The position numbers and the translations under genes were made by a program. From Euprymna scolopes (Eukaryota > Mollusca > Cephalopoda > Sepiida > Sepiolidae): 33,896 bases of DNA. This document shows, piece after piece, positions 22,166-32,530 of the stretch; positions within the stretch are counted from its first letter, which is position 1, and the number at the start of each line of letters is the position of its first letter. The stretch spans positions 34,155,125 through 34,189,020 of the forward strand of contig CM044506.1 in NCBI GenBank assembly GCA_024364805.1, read 5' to 3'. The notes under the pieces were generated by a model. The model saw only the letters and a program-made list of their open reading frames with translations. It did not search any database and was not told the DNA's origin.

Positions 22166-22169
22166 TTTT

Positions 22170-25100
22170 CAGGATTATGATTAAAGAACATACAGAATTC
22201 CCATGCATCTGTGGACGAAAATTCAACTCCCAAAAAGGAATGAAGATTCAACCGAAGCAAAAAGGGATGTGCTAGTCATCCAGTGACTCATATGCAACGC
22301 TCTGATACCTCAGATAAGACGTCGGAACACCAAGGTCAGGACGCAACCCACAGTGCCGAGGATATCCAAGCAATTGGGCCAGTGGGTGAGTTGAAACTCC
22401 CCAGAATCAAATTTCCACCGGCGGACAATTCGGAAGAATGGTGTATGCTTGATCATACAATAAGCAATGCATTACATAAAGAACTGGATAGAAAGAAGTA
22501 TGATCAACGGTTAGAAGAGTGCGGTAATGTTATATACCACATTTGCATTGCCTTGTATGGTGAGAAAGTGAAATCAACTAAGCCCCCCCCCCCCCGTCCA
22601 GAAAAACTGCCGACAGCGGGAGATGACAGATCTTAGGAATAAGAAAAAACATCTGAAACGACAACTCTGCATTTCAAATCCTTTTGAGAAAGTGGGCTTA
22701 TTAAAGATCTGGAAAGATCTTAAAGATAGACATAGCGCTCTTAGCAAGGTGAAACGCATCAGGAAAAATATGACTGAAGTGGAGAAAAGAGCGTGAACAG
22801 TTCATTTAAGGACCATATAAATATGCCCAAAATCTATTTGAACAACCAAAATCAGGAGTACTAAAAACAGAACAACATGTCTTAGAAACCCAACTAAGAC
22901 ACACATACTCAGACCACAACCGGCACATCCCACTGAAAGAAAATAGCAATTTGATATGGCCAGAAATCCCTAAAAAAAAGTTCAATATGAACATAATGAC
23001 ATATGAAGAGGTAAAACACGTTGTCTTCAAAGCTAGAAATAAATCCGCACCAGGCCCGAATGGAATCCCCTTCTTACTTTACAAAAGATGCCCAAAAGTA
23101 CTTAAATGGCTTAAATTAACTTGAAGTCGGCATGAAAAAACCGTCATGTCAGTAATCAGTGGATGAAAGCAGACAGTGTGTACATACTTAAGGAGCAAAA
23201 CGCAGAAGCTATAAATCAATTTCAGCCAATCTCACATTTTAACATAGAAGGAAAAATAATTTTTGCAGGCTTCAAGAATAACAAAATACCTACTATCAAA
23301 CAAATATATCGATATTTCCATGCAAAAAGGTGGTATCCCTGGAATAGCAGGTTGTCTGGAACATGGGAGGCAATCCAAAGAGCGAAAATAAAAAAGACTG
23401 ACTTGGACGTCATTTGGCTCGATTTGACTAAGGCATATGGATCAATGCCACATCAAATGATTCAACTATCCCATCAAATGCACCACATCCCAGAGGGAAT
23501 ACACAAGATGATTGCTGCGTATTTTGATGGGTTTCACATGCGGTTTAATAAATGATTACACAGCAAATTGAATGAGACTCAAGGTGGGAATTGCAATGGG
23601 ATGTACAGTATCGCCTATACTTTTTGTTTTAGTGATGCAAGTAATTCTCAAAGCAGCAGGAAACAATGTAAGCCCTACTAAATTAGGCAAAGAATGCGAA
23701 ATGTCACCATTAAAGGCTTACATGGACGATACCATGATCAAAAGAAGCTGACACCTGTAAGTTACTCAGCATTATGGATGAAATGATGCTTTGGTCCAAT
23801 TTGGTCCAGTCTCAAGCCTAAGAAGTTCAGAAGCCTCTCTCTTAGAAAAGGAAAAGTGCATGAAGATATCTGATTTTCAGTGGGTGGTCAGAAAATTCCT
23901 ACTGTCTCAGAAGAACCGATAAAACTCCTGTGAAGATGGTACGATAACACCTTGAAAGACTCCAACCAGGTTAAAGTGACAATAAAAACCGTCGATGAGA
24001 GTCTAAAGACAATCGGGCGCTGTCCACTTCAAGGTAAATACAAGGTATGGTATCTTCAACACATGCTCATCCCAATTCTTTTATGGCCTCCTCTCGTATA
24101 TGAAGTAACTATGAGCACAGTAAAGGCAATCAAAGCAAAAATCAACAGATATACAAGGAAATGGCTGGGTTTGCCTCCAGGATTATCAAACGTTGCTCTA
24201 TATAGCAAATAATCAAAACTAAAATTACCACTCAAGTCTATTACAGAGGAGTCCAAAGCAGAGAAAGTCAGATTCCAGATGATGTTAGACAATTCCAACG
24301 ACACTGTTGTAAAGACAGTACAACCTTCTCTTAAAACAGGAAGGAAATGGAAAATCCGAGATGCTACAAATAGGCGAAAGAAAACCTAATCTTCAAAGAA
24401 GTCATTGGGTTCACTCAGACAGGGAAATCTGGATTGGGAATGACCAGCATTCAAAGATGGTCTACGGCTACAACCAAAGAGCGCCGAGATCTGGTCATTC
24501 AGGAAATAAGGAGCAAGGAGGAAAGCAAAAGGCTCGTAAAAGCCATTCAACAGTCACAGCAGGGACAGTGGACAAACTGGGGAGAAGCTATGCAAAGATC
24601 CATTACGTGGAATGACATCTGGCAAATGTCGCCGCTAAGGTTGAGTTTCATAATACGCTCAACTTGCGACATGCTTCCATCAATGACTAACCTTGCCAAA
24701 TGGAAGAAAGGGGATGATCCAACCTGTCCTTTATGCAAAGAAAAACCTCAGACTATGGAACATGTTCTTAGTTCCTGCAGAGTGGCCCTTGCTAATGGGC
24801 GATATACGTGGCGGCACAACAGGGTATTGAAAGAACTGACCACAACAATAAGTAATCATATGAAGCCCGAAGCAGCTAACATAAGCCACAAGTCTTTTGC
24901 TGAGGGAGGAAAAATGTGGATCGGATCAAAACGTATAATAACTAGCCCATTGCTAGTACAGAGCCAAAATATTCTTGGAACAATAATGATTGGATAGTCA
25001 CCGCAGATCTCCCTGGCTGGCAAAGTAATTATCCAAAAATTATAAAAGGAAAGGGTCAACAGCCAGACATTGTTCTCTCATCAATAACGAGGAAAAAACT

Positions 25101-25560
25101 TGTCTTGATTGAATTGACAGTACCTTATGAGAACCGGGTAGAAAAGCAATACCAATACAAGATGGAGAAAATATGAAGACCTAAAAAGAGAGTTGACCTG
25201 TGAAGGTTACGTTACAATTCTTCGAGCTGTTGAGATTGGAGCAAGAGGTTTCATTTCAGGCTATTTATATCAACTTTTAGGACAACTTGGAATTAAAGGC
25301 CGAAAAAAAAAAAACGCAGCTAGTAAACATCTAACAGAAATTAGTGAACAATGTGCCATCTTTGGGTTAAAAGAAATACCGAGTTGTAATATGTGTCCAC
25401 AGTGCAGATTTATTCATTTAATGATTTTCATTTTCTTTGCTTTTGTTTAATTATTTTTACAATTTTAGTTATTTATTGTCTTTCTTTTCTCCTTTTTTAT
25501 TTTCTTTCTTTTTTTTCTGTTTTTTTATTCTTTTCGATATGAGCGTGTCTTAACTTAACG
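22170..25560 (+). mobile_element. Near-complete Hero/NeSL/R2-group LINE (zinc finger, RT, CCHC, REL endonuclease), frame-broken
   Basis: Plus-strand pieces cover a whole REL-type LINE protein in order. The N-terminal finger CICGRKFNSQKGMKIQ (22204-22251) has the usual final His replaced by Gln. A spacer frame follows (22283-22636). RT starts with ARNKSAPGPNGIPFLLYKRC (about 23032-23090). Motif A is DVIWLDLTKAYGSMPH (about 23405-23455). GIAMGCTVSPILF lies near 23588, and the catalytic KAYMDDTMI has YMDD at 23719-23730. The knuckle CPLCKEKPQTMEHVLSSC is at 24725-24778. The nuclease has QQPDIVLSS...LVLIELTVPYEN (PD at 25063-25068), then YEDLKRELTCEGY and VEIGARGFISGYLYQLL. At least six frame changes or stops separate these pieces, so it is not active. 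The 3' region after 25450 is T-rich; the exact end is unclear. Confidence 0.85.
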
Positions 25561-26880
25561 GTGCGTATTTTCTCCTGATGACCCAATACTATCTATAAGA
25601 CGAAATACCCCCCAAATATGACTATATAAAGTTTTTAAAGATATGCTATGAAATACCTAAAAAAAAGCACCATCCTATAAAACTTAGACAAGGAAAGTTC
25701 TAGAAACGCGCTTTATCTCTCTCTTGACATTAACTTTATCCGAAAAGAAAGCAGCTAATAAACATCAGTATATACAAGCCTATAAGGTAAGCTGTTTCTC
25801 TTAAATACAACATCTTCTGTTGTTCGCTTGCTTTATAGCGAGTTTCTACTACTGTTCCAGTAGTAATTTTTATCCTCCTACAGGTCAAAATTATTGTCAG
25901 ATGGTCACTAACAGAAGGTAATTTATAACCGTTCGTACAGAATTATTTCCCTCTGATTGGGACAAAAAAGCAATAAAAATATTACAAATAAAATGACTAC
26001 CAAGCAACACCATGTAGATACAACTAGTTCTTCATACTTTACAGAAGATCATACTGCCATTATAAATAAAAATAGACACAATCTATGGAATATGTTTTTT
26101 GATTTGTAAATTTGGTGATGGTGAGGTGAAATGCATTGTCAGAGATAGCCATTCTGTGCTGGTGTAATTGTGTCTGTATTCATCTGACTTGCTTGAGATG
26201 AAGAAGTAGAAAAATGTCACCTGAGTTCCAGTTATAAAAAGACAAACATTTCTACAATTTATATTGACTTTATTTGGCAGTTTCATCAACACAGGAACGC
26301 AAGGATATGAAACAGATTGGCCCATCCAGCATGTATAACAGAAAATGAATAGTGAAAATCTTTTAGTCTCAGTCTTTAGTCATGAACGGGAATTTGTATT
26401 TCATTTTACAAGTTATGGCGAGAGGTGAGGAAGGCAATATGGCATCTTTTCTCAGCGCTGCATCTTAATTGGAAATGTTCATATTAAGAACTAAATGGTT
26501 TGAAAGGAAAGTAGACAAGGTGCCTATGTATTTATTCATTTCTTCAAGTCGTTTGATATTAAATCTTTCTTACCTATCTCTCGATAGCTATATCGATAAA
26601 GAATGCATCTGGAGTACTAAATGTTTTGGTTTCGATTCTAGCTGATGGCATCCAAGTTATTTTATTTTTTAACTTTTGAAATCAGTACTATATATTAGGT
26701 GCAATTTAATATTCAATAGAGAATTGGCTCTGTAATAATAAATACGAAATCTGCATGAACTATAATATATTTAAGCATATCTTAAGACTCGTCAAGACTG
26801 GACACTGCTTGCTTGTTAAGTAATAAAATCTTATGTGAACATCAATCATGTGCATGTGCTTAATAAAATCTTAAACATCA
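25561..26880. other. No gene seen
   Basis: Starts with CTCCTGATGACCCAATACTA and AGACGAAATACC (25574-25612), possibly the tail of the LINE on its left. The rest is AT-rich with no recognisable frame; the 80-codon minus-strand frame at 26083-26325 has no motif. Confidence 0.4.
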
Positions 26881-26972
26881 ATTAATTATGGAATATGTAT
26901 TAATTATGGAATATGTATTAATTATGGAATATGTATTAATTATGGAATATGTATTAATTATGGAATATGTAT
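26881..26972. repeat. 18-base minisatellite, five units
   Basis: Five essentially identical tandem units of TTAATTATGGAATATGTA. Uniformity suggests recent expansion. Confidence 0.95.
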
Positions 26973-27099
26973 TCAAGCTAGAAGGTGAGTAACTGGGGCA
27001 CATTATTATTATTATTATTTTTTTATTTATTTATTTTTTTTTGTAAACTTTACCATTTAGGGAGATGCCACCGAAACATCCCCACCCCGAGAAAAATAA

Positions 27100-27545
27100 C
27101 ATAGATTTATCTTGTTCGATTTTCAAAGTCAAACTTAATAGGAATACATCTGACAAATCAATATCTTTTTTCTTTTTTTTTTTTTTTTTTTTTTTTTTTT
27201 CACAAGGAAGTCACCACTTATCAAGACCCGGAGGCCATTCAGGGATAAGGGTCATTGCGTGTACAGTAATCAATAGGATAATATCGTAGTAATCGCTAGT
27301 AATGGAGATCTGATAAAGTGTCTTTCTTAAGAGGGCGGTTCATCAGGAATTTGTTTATATTGGACTTGAAGACATCAGGTGGGAAACAGGCAAACGGAAG
27401 AGAGTTCCACAGGCGTGCCCTTCTAAGAAGATTTAGACTTAGGCACAGATAAAGAGTGGGGGAAATTACTGACAATGGTTTCAGCTAGACGGGTGTTTTT
27501 TGTGAAAGATTGGCGAGGGGGGGGACCAGAGATTGGAGCTCAGAC
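27100..27545 (-). mobile_element. LINE-A copy with long poly(A), inserted next to a repeat F piece
   Basis: A T run at about 27166-27200 on the plus strand is the poly(A) tail of a minus-strand LINE. It is followed by the family 3' end (CTTGATAAGTGGTGACTTCC on the minus strand). Then come degraded coding remnants corresponding to GRNSLPFACFP (around 27385-27415) and an internal deletion relative to the 20.3-kb copy. The GAGGGGGGGACCAGAGATTG block near 27515-27535 parallels the 20690-20705 part of that copy. The left flank (27100-27165) is a repeat F-like piece, cut at the insertion point. Confidence 0.65.
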
Positions 27546-27821
27546 AATTTTGGGGGAGCCTAATTAAAAATTATTTTTCTTGCGTTTCTTTCTAATAATA
27601 ATTAGGAAAATTGTTGGAACTGATTTTTAATCAATGCTGTTATTGGCTGCACTACAGATCCATGTGTTCGATCGTTACTATACATGATAATAATTAAAAA
27701 ATAATATAATAATCAACACTTCTACCCAGTCATGGCTGATGGAAAAAGAACAATTTACCTCCATGTGCTAAATAATGAGTTTCAGTTTCTAATTTTGTAA
27801 GTTTAACAAAGAAAAAAAAGA
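27546..27821. other. Anonymous DNA
   Basis: No coding or repeat feature recognised. Confidence 0.3.
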
Positions 27822-27891
27822 TGTACTTGAAGAAGGTCGGGTGTTATATCAACCAAAATGTTGTGAAAATAACAACCAAAATGAGAATAAC
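27822..27891 (+). repeat. Repeat D, isolated arm
   Basis: AAGAAGGTCGGGTGTTATAT, CAACCAAAATGTTGTGAAAA and AATGAGAATAAC match, in the inverted orientation, the outer arm of the repeat D loci at 28.6, 31.0 and 32.25 kb. Only one arm is present. Confidence 0.6.
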
Positions 27892-28419
27892 AGAAATAAT
27901 TCTCAGCTAAAAAATTCTGAATCAGATTAAGGTTGTTTCTTTCTTCCCCCACCCCCACCCCACCATTTGCTATGCATCTCAGACTGTCTTTTATGGCATT
28001 AGTAAGAAACGGTTCATCATTCTACAGCTTCTTTCATTTCGAAATCTTCCAATCTTCTACAGACTCAAAATAGACAATTATTTGTTTTGGTGAGGATGGC
28101 GGTGGAGGCTCAAACAATAAATACGCAAAAAGACTACAAATTCTGTTGTAATCTACTTATTCCAGACCCTGTCTTGCCTATGTTCAAAATATCTAATTTA
28201 TAGATTTTTCCCTATAATTTGGTTATAGGTTCTATAAAGCAAACATAGTAAAATAGAAATTATCCACTTCATCATGGTTGCTGTATCTGAAATTGAAAAT
28301 TGAAAACTGGTATTAATCCCCAAAAGATCCCCAATTATTTTAGGCCACATAACTTTTGATAGAATCTTTATTTTTATCATTTATAAAATTAAAGAAACAG
28401 TTTTAATTTGTTACTTTAT
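27892..28419. other. No gene seen
   Basis: AT-rich with a C-rich patch at 27945-27965; no defended feature. Confidence 0.4.
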
Positions 28420-29160
28420 AGTTAGTTTAATAATTAATACTCAAACTATTTAAAAAAAATATTTTTTAAATAATAAAAAAAAATCCAATTATAAGAAAAC
28501 AGTTGGATTTTAATATATTTTATTATTTGTGTTTTGAAATTTTCAGATGAGAATTAATGATTTGTATTATTTGGATTTTTTTAACTATTGTTCTCATCTT
28601 CGGTATTATTTTCACAACGTTTTGGCTGATGTAACCGCCAAACTTCTTTAGGTGTGTCTTGTCAAACTCGAAAGTCTGCACAATAATTTTGAACAGAACC
28701 TTTTATTTAATCCACGGACATAGTATGCTCTCGTTCTGTCAACCATGATTTTAAGTACCAATTGTATTTTGAGTGTCACTCACACAGAGGATTGAACCTT
28801 CAATCTCTAGAAAAGAAACTTACAACTAAATTTTACCAAACACTTTATCCACTACGTCACGGGTTTTTGCTGATTAAATTGTAGATTAAATAAAGGGTTT
28901 ATTTGAAATTCCGTGCAGATTCCTGAGTTCGACAGAAAGATTCCCAAGATCATCAAAAGACACTTGAAGATCGGAGGTTACATCAACTGATACATTGTGA
29001 AAAAAAAAAAAAAAAACGCTCAAGATGAGAACAATAGTCCAAATAATCCAAATTTTATTATTTTTTTTAATAATCTAACAAATTGTTAAAAACTAATTAT
29101 TGTTTGAAAAAATCTAGCTTTAAATAAAATTGGATATTATTTATTTTTTTTATTTATTTC
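28420..29160. mobile_element. Repeat D: inverted-repeat element with a pol III-like box pair in the centre
   Basis: Left arm 28564-28715 and right arm 28881-29052 are inverted copies with roughly 75% visible agreement. Both contain CTATTGTTCTCATCTT, a GATGTAAC word, a CTTGTCAAACTCGAAAG/CTGTCGAACTCAGGAAT pair, and CCTTTATTTAATC. Weaker similarity continues outwards to about 28440 and 29155 (TTTTATAATCCAATT-like words). The centre, read on the minus strand, has TGACGTAGTGG (28849-28859), like an A box, and GGTTCAATCCT (28788-28798), like a B box, 61 bases apart. No ORF. It could be a foldback DNA element or two tRNA-headed SINEs lying head to head. Confidence 0.6.
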
Positions 29161-29329
29161 ATTAATACAAGTTCGTAAATTCTGACTTCAGATCTGGCAG
29201 CCATGATAAAGTGGGTGCTTTCTATTTTTACCAAAAATATTATAGAAACCATATGTATAAAATTTAATAACGTAAGCATATTTAAAAATATTTGAAATGT
29301 TTTGTCATGAAATATCAAATTTGCTCCAG
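29161..29329. other. Anonymous spacer
   Basis: AT-rich, no feature. Confidence 0.3.
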
Positions 29330-30752
29330 CTCGAAAAGAATTGATCGAAGGTAAAGTCCAAGGTTGAAGCTGTGGTCGTCTTGTGGGTTCAAAGGAAACT
29401 AGAAGGGTAAAATGGAGGTGTGTGCCACCTACGTCTTTCCACTCATCTTTTACAGACTGGCTGTACTTCCTCTGCCCGCAAACTACCTAAACTCCCTACA
29501 GAGCAAGCTGTCTTCACATCTTTAGGACAAGGAGAAACATTGGGTTTACAGACAGGTCTGTGTTCAACGTCTGCGTGAGGGAGACTTGGAACTGCCCAAC
29601 TAGAGGTGATATCAATATGCTGAGAGGCTGACCTTCTTGGGCCGAACTTTGACAGAAGAGTCTGTGTGGGACCCCACGGTCGAGGCCACTTTTCCCGACC
29701 TCATCCTCAGTCAAAGCATGTAGAAAGTTGTGGAGCGACACGCAGTTCTTAAGAGAGTGTAGAGCTATGCTAAGGAATCTCCCAGGGTCCAGTGACCTAT
29801 CACAACTGACTAAAAAGAAGCTCTATAAGGAACTCGTGAGGGGGGGGAGCCAACGACCTGCTTGTCGCATTTGGGGTTGTCAGAGGAGGTGATGATCTGC
29901 TCCCGATGGAGCTGGATGCCAAGTTCGAGTCATCTCAACAACTGAGTTTTCCTTGACTTGGCAATTGGCTCAGAACGCATTGCCCCTCGATGCCATACTA
30001 AACACTGCCAGACTAGCCAGTCTCGAATACAGCAGACTCAAATGGTATCAGGCGTAAGTCAAGGAGGTGATGGCTCACATCGATCTTGAACAGCCTCACC
30101 TGCTGGACATGTCTTATGTCATCCACAATACCGAGCCACCATGGGACACCAAGAGACGAATGTCTTTTCTCATGATCCTGGCCATGGCCAGAATGGTGAT
30201 ATGGGCGTCGAGACTGCAAGAGAAAAGTGGGGTGTAATCTTTTGCTGATCCCCTTCAAACATCAGCTGAAGGTAAAAATCAGATGGGATAGGAAAAGATT
30301 ACATACCATGACCTGTGACCGAAGATGGATTTAGATAGTGAGTCTGTGTGTGTGTGTAGAGGTGCTAAGTTGGAGTTCGTATTCCCTGCTTGAGCATGGC
30401 ATGCACGGTTCCATATCCTGCCGGACTCCAGTGCTTGGATTAGGTTCTTAGCTAGCCGAGTGAGTGGCCCTCTCCATCCCCGATAGGAAACCTCCAAGAT
30501 GCCCCCCCCCTATTTTTCTTTTTTGTCTCCGGCCACCCCAATAAGTGATCTCATCTTGGTGCAACTTCAACTTCATATACACCCTCCTCTTCCCTTTTTC
30601 TTTGATCCTGTCTAGAATTTAGCCCCACTTAGAGATCTGCTTGTTTTCAGCCCCCATCAAGCCGGAAAACAGTGGGTGGTCTACCGTTTTTGGTTTATTT
30701 TTTTAAAACTTTTTCCCCCCACTCTATGCCAATGGATTAAATAAAAGATTAT
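29330..30752 (+). mobile_element. Tx1-like LINE, 5'-truncated C-terminal half and 3' UTR
   Basis: Plus-strand frames encode the C-terminus of a Tx1-type (L1-group) LINE protein. VFPLIFYRLAVLPLPANY lies at 29430-29490. VYRQVCVQRLREGDLELPN, then YQYAERLTFLGRTLTEESVW, spans 29540-29670. FSLTWQLAQNALPLDA (about 29948-29996), TPRRMSFLMILAMARMVIW-like text (about 30150-30205), and KVKIRWDRKRLHTMTCDRRW (about 30272-30332) follow in order. A 3' UTR of about 380 bases ends in T- and A-rich sequence near 30.7 kb. The pieces need several frame changes and contain stops, so it is dead. Minus-strand frames at 29514-29741, 30013-30258 and 30279-30497 are shadows of it. Upstream domains are missing. Confidence 0.75.
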
Positions 30753-30984
30753 ATAATTTTATTTCTACTTATATATATACATTGTATTTATTAAAAACAA
30801 AAGCAAAAAACTATTCGATTTTTTTGTTTTTACTGATTTGTTTCTTTTTGTAACAATTCATGAGAATAAAAAAATATATAACTCAACAACTGTCAGATAA
30901 AATGACGCATAAAGCCTCTTATAGAGGCGCTTGAACACCTGAAAAAAAATTGTCAACAAATAATAGAAACTATGAACATTAATC
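30753..30984. other. Anonymous AT-rich spacer
   Basis: No feature recognised; a small inverted repeat GCCTCTTATAGAGGC lies at 30914-30928. Confidence 0.4.
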
Positions 30985-31376
30985 ATTGGATTATTTTGGT
31001 TATTCGAACTTCTATTCTCAACTTGGTTGTTATTTTCATAACGTTTTGGCCGATCTAACCTCCTACCTTCGTTTTCAAACTGAAAAACATTCTACTCAAA
31101 CTCGGAAATCAATGCAGAATTTCAAAATGAACCCTTTATTTTATCCACGTGGGTAGATTGCTCTCGTTCTGACATCGATGACCGGGTATAAGTATTAATT
31201 ATGATATTTTTAGTTATTATTGCTTATAGTAAGGATTGAATCTTCAACCTCCAGAAAATTGCTATTTAGAACTGATTGTTAGTCAATGGGTTTATTCATG
31301 TGGATAATTCTTGTATAAACAGAGGTTGAAGGTTCAATCCTTATTACAGGCGATAATAAGAATCAAATAAAAATTA
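30985..31376 (-). repeat. Repeat D locus with head-to-head inverted arms
   Basis: 30995-31250 matches the minus-oriented half of the 28.6-kb locus. Shared words are GTTATTTTCATAACGTTTTGG, cut here to CATAACGTTTTGGCCGAT, then CCCTTTATTTTATCCAC, GATTGCTCTCGTTCTG and AAGGATTGAATCTTCAACC. A second, inverted segment (31321-31376: AGAGGTTGAAGGTTCAATCC onward) mirrors 31196-31252. The B-box-like GGTTCAATCC survives in the right segment. No clear A box remains. A LINE-A copy begins immediately after. Confidence 0.55.
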
Positions 31377-31384
31377 CTACTTCA

Positions 31385-31745
31385 CAACAACAACTCGTCC
31401 CTTTACCACAACTACAAAAAAAAAATGTTATTCCTTCCTCTGTGTACTTAACACCAAACAGAATTTCCGTCAACAGTTTGTTTACAAGAACTTCTCATCT
31501 GTGGAACACATTACCACAGAATTGCTTCCCTACAGGCTACAATATGGTCGTCTTTAAATTTAATGTTAACAAATACATGTTATAAGCCGTCCTTATAATA
31601 TTCAAACATTGTTCATTCCATTCATCATTTTCAATCCTATCATAACATTCTTCATCATTCAACTAACAATTCAATCATATAATTTTTTTCCTCAAATGAA
31701 TTTTCGCCTTGAAAAATCGTGACTCATTAGTAAAAAAGAAAAAAA
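31385..31745 (+). mobile_element. LINE-A copy, plus strand
   Basis: Reads NRISVNSLFTRTSHLWNTLP, then QNCFPTGYNMVVFKFNVNKY and ML before a stop at about 31583. This is a continuous LINE-A C-terminus. The 3' tail ends GTGACTCATTAGTAAAAAAG, the same as the 18.8-kb copy. 5' truncation leaves only about 55 codons. The SHLWNTLPQNCF wording is shared with the interrupted copy at 7.2 kb, suggesting a common subfamily. Confidence 0.7.
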
Positions 31746-32199
31746 TAATTTCGATTACACTTAAAGATCTCCAAAAATGTTGGCAGAAATTTCTTACATT
31801 TGTCAAATTGTGTCCACGTTACCTCCGTATTATCGATCGTGTCACCCACACTTGTTACACTGATTAAAATGTGTCTTTAATGAGTATGAAGCAAGTATTC
31901 TAGTCTTCCGATTTTCTTTCTGACAAATTTCAAGCAAATTACTACAATTAGTTTGGACGTAACATTACCACCTGAAAGGTGACTTTGTCGCATTACTGAA
32001 TAATTACGCGGCCCCACGGACAAAGTAATGGAAGCATTGGAAGAGAACTGATCTAGATTCATGGAATTCCAAAATCTCGGGTTTTTCCCTCCAGTATGTC
32101 CCAATGTACAAAGGAGTAACACAGGAAGTGTTTTCTGTATATTTTTTTTTTGATTACTTAGTCCAGCTGAAACATTTTTCAATAATCACCTAAAAATAA
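31746..32199. other. No gene recognised
   Basis: A 101-codon minus-strand frame (31877-32182) has no motif, no flanking splice pattern that I trust, and no neighbour that would explain it. I do not call it a gene. Confidence 0.4.
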
Positions 32200-32530
32200 A
32201 AATCAGATTGAAGAATGTAATAAGAGTTTGTATTTTTTTTATATTCAAACTACTGTTCTCATCTTGGATGTTATTGTTATAACATTTTTGGTGATGTAAC
32301 TTCAAACTTCTTCGGATGGCTCTTGTCAAATTTGGGAATCTTTCTGTCAAACTCAGAAATTTGTATTGCTCTCGTTTCATCAGCCACGACTGATTAGAAA
32401 TGTTAAGCAATTCGTGATTGCATTCTTAGTATCGCCCTCAGTGAGAATTGAACCTTCAATCTCCAGAAGATTGTTACTGAGAACAGATTACACTTAGCAC
32501 TTATATCCATTACACCACAAATCCTTAACT
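32200..32530 (-). mobile_element. Repeat D, single-arm copy with intact A- and B-box-like pair
   Basis: On the minus strand TGGTGTAATGG (32507-32517) is followed 63 bases later by GGTTCAATTCT (32444-32454). The body after the B box matches the other D loci: GAACGAGAGC-like text, TTCCCAAATTTGACAAG, GTTTGAAGTTACATC and AAGATGAGAACAGTAG. There is no inverted partner arm here. This is the arrangement expected of a tRNA-headed SINE read from about 32530 to 32200. Confidence 0.6.

Noticed and set aside
31877-32182. 101-codon minus-strand frame as a small gene
   Set aside because: No recognisable domain or composition signal; the length is within chance for a window this size.
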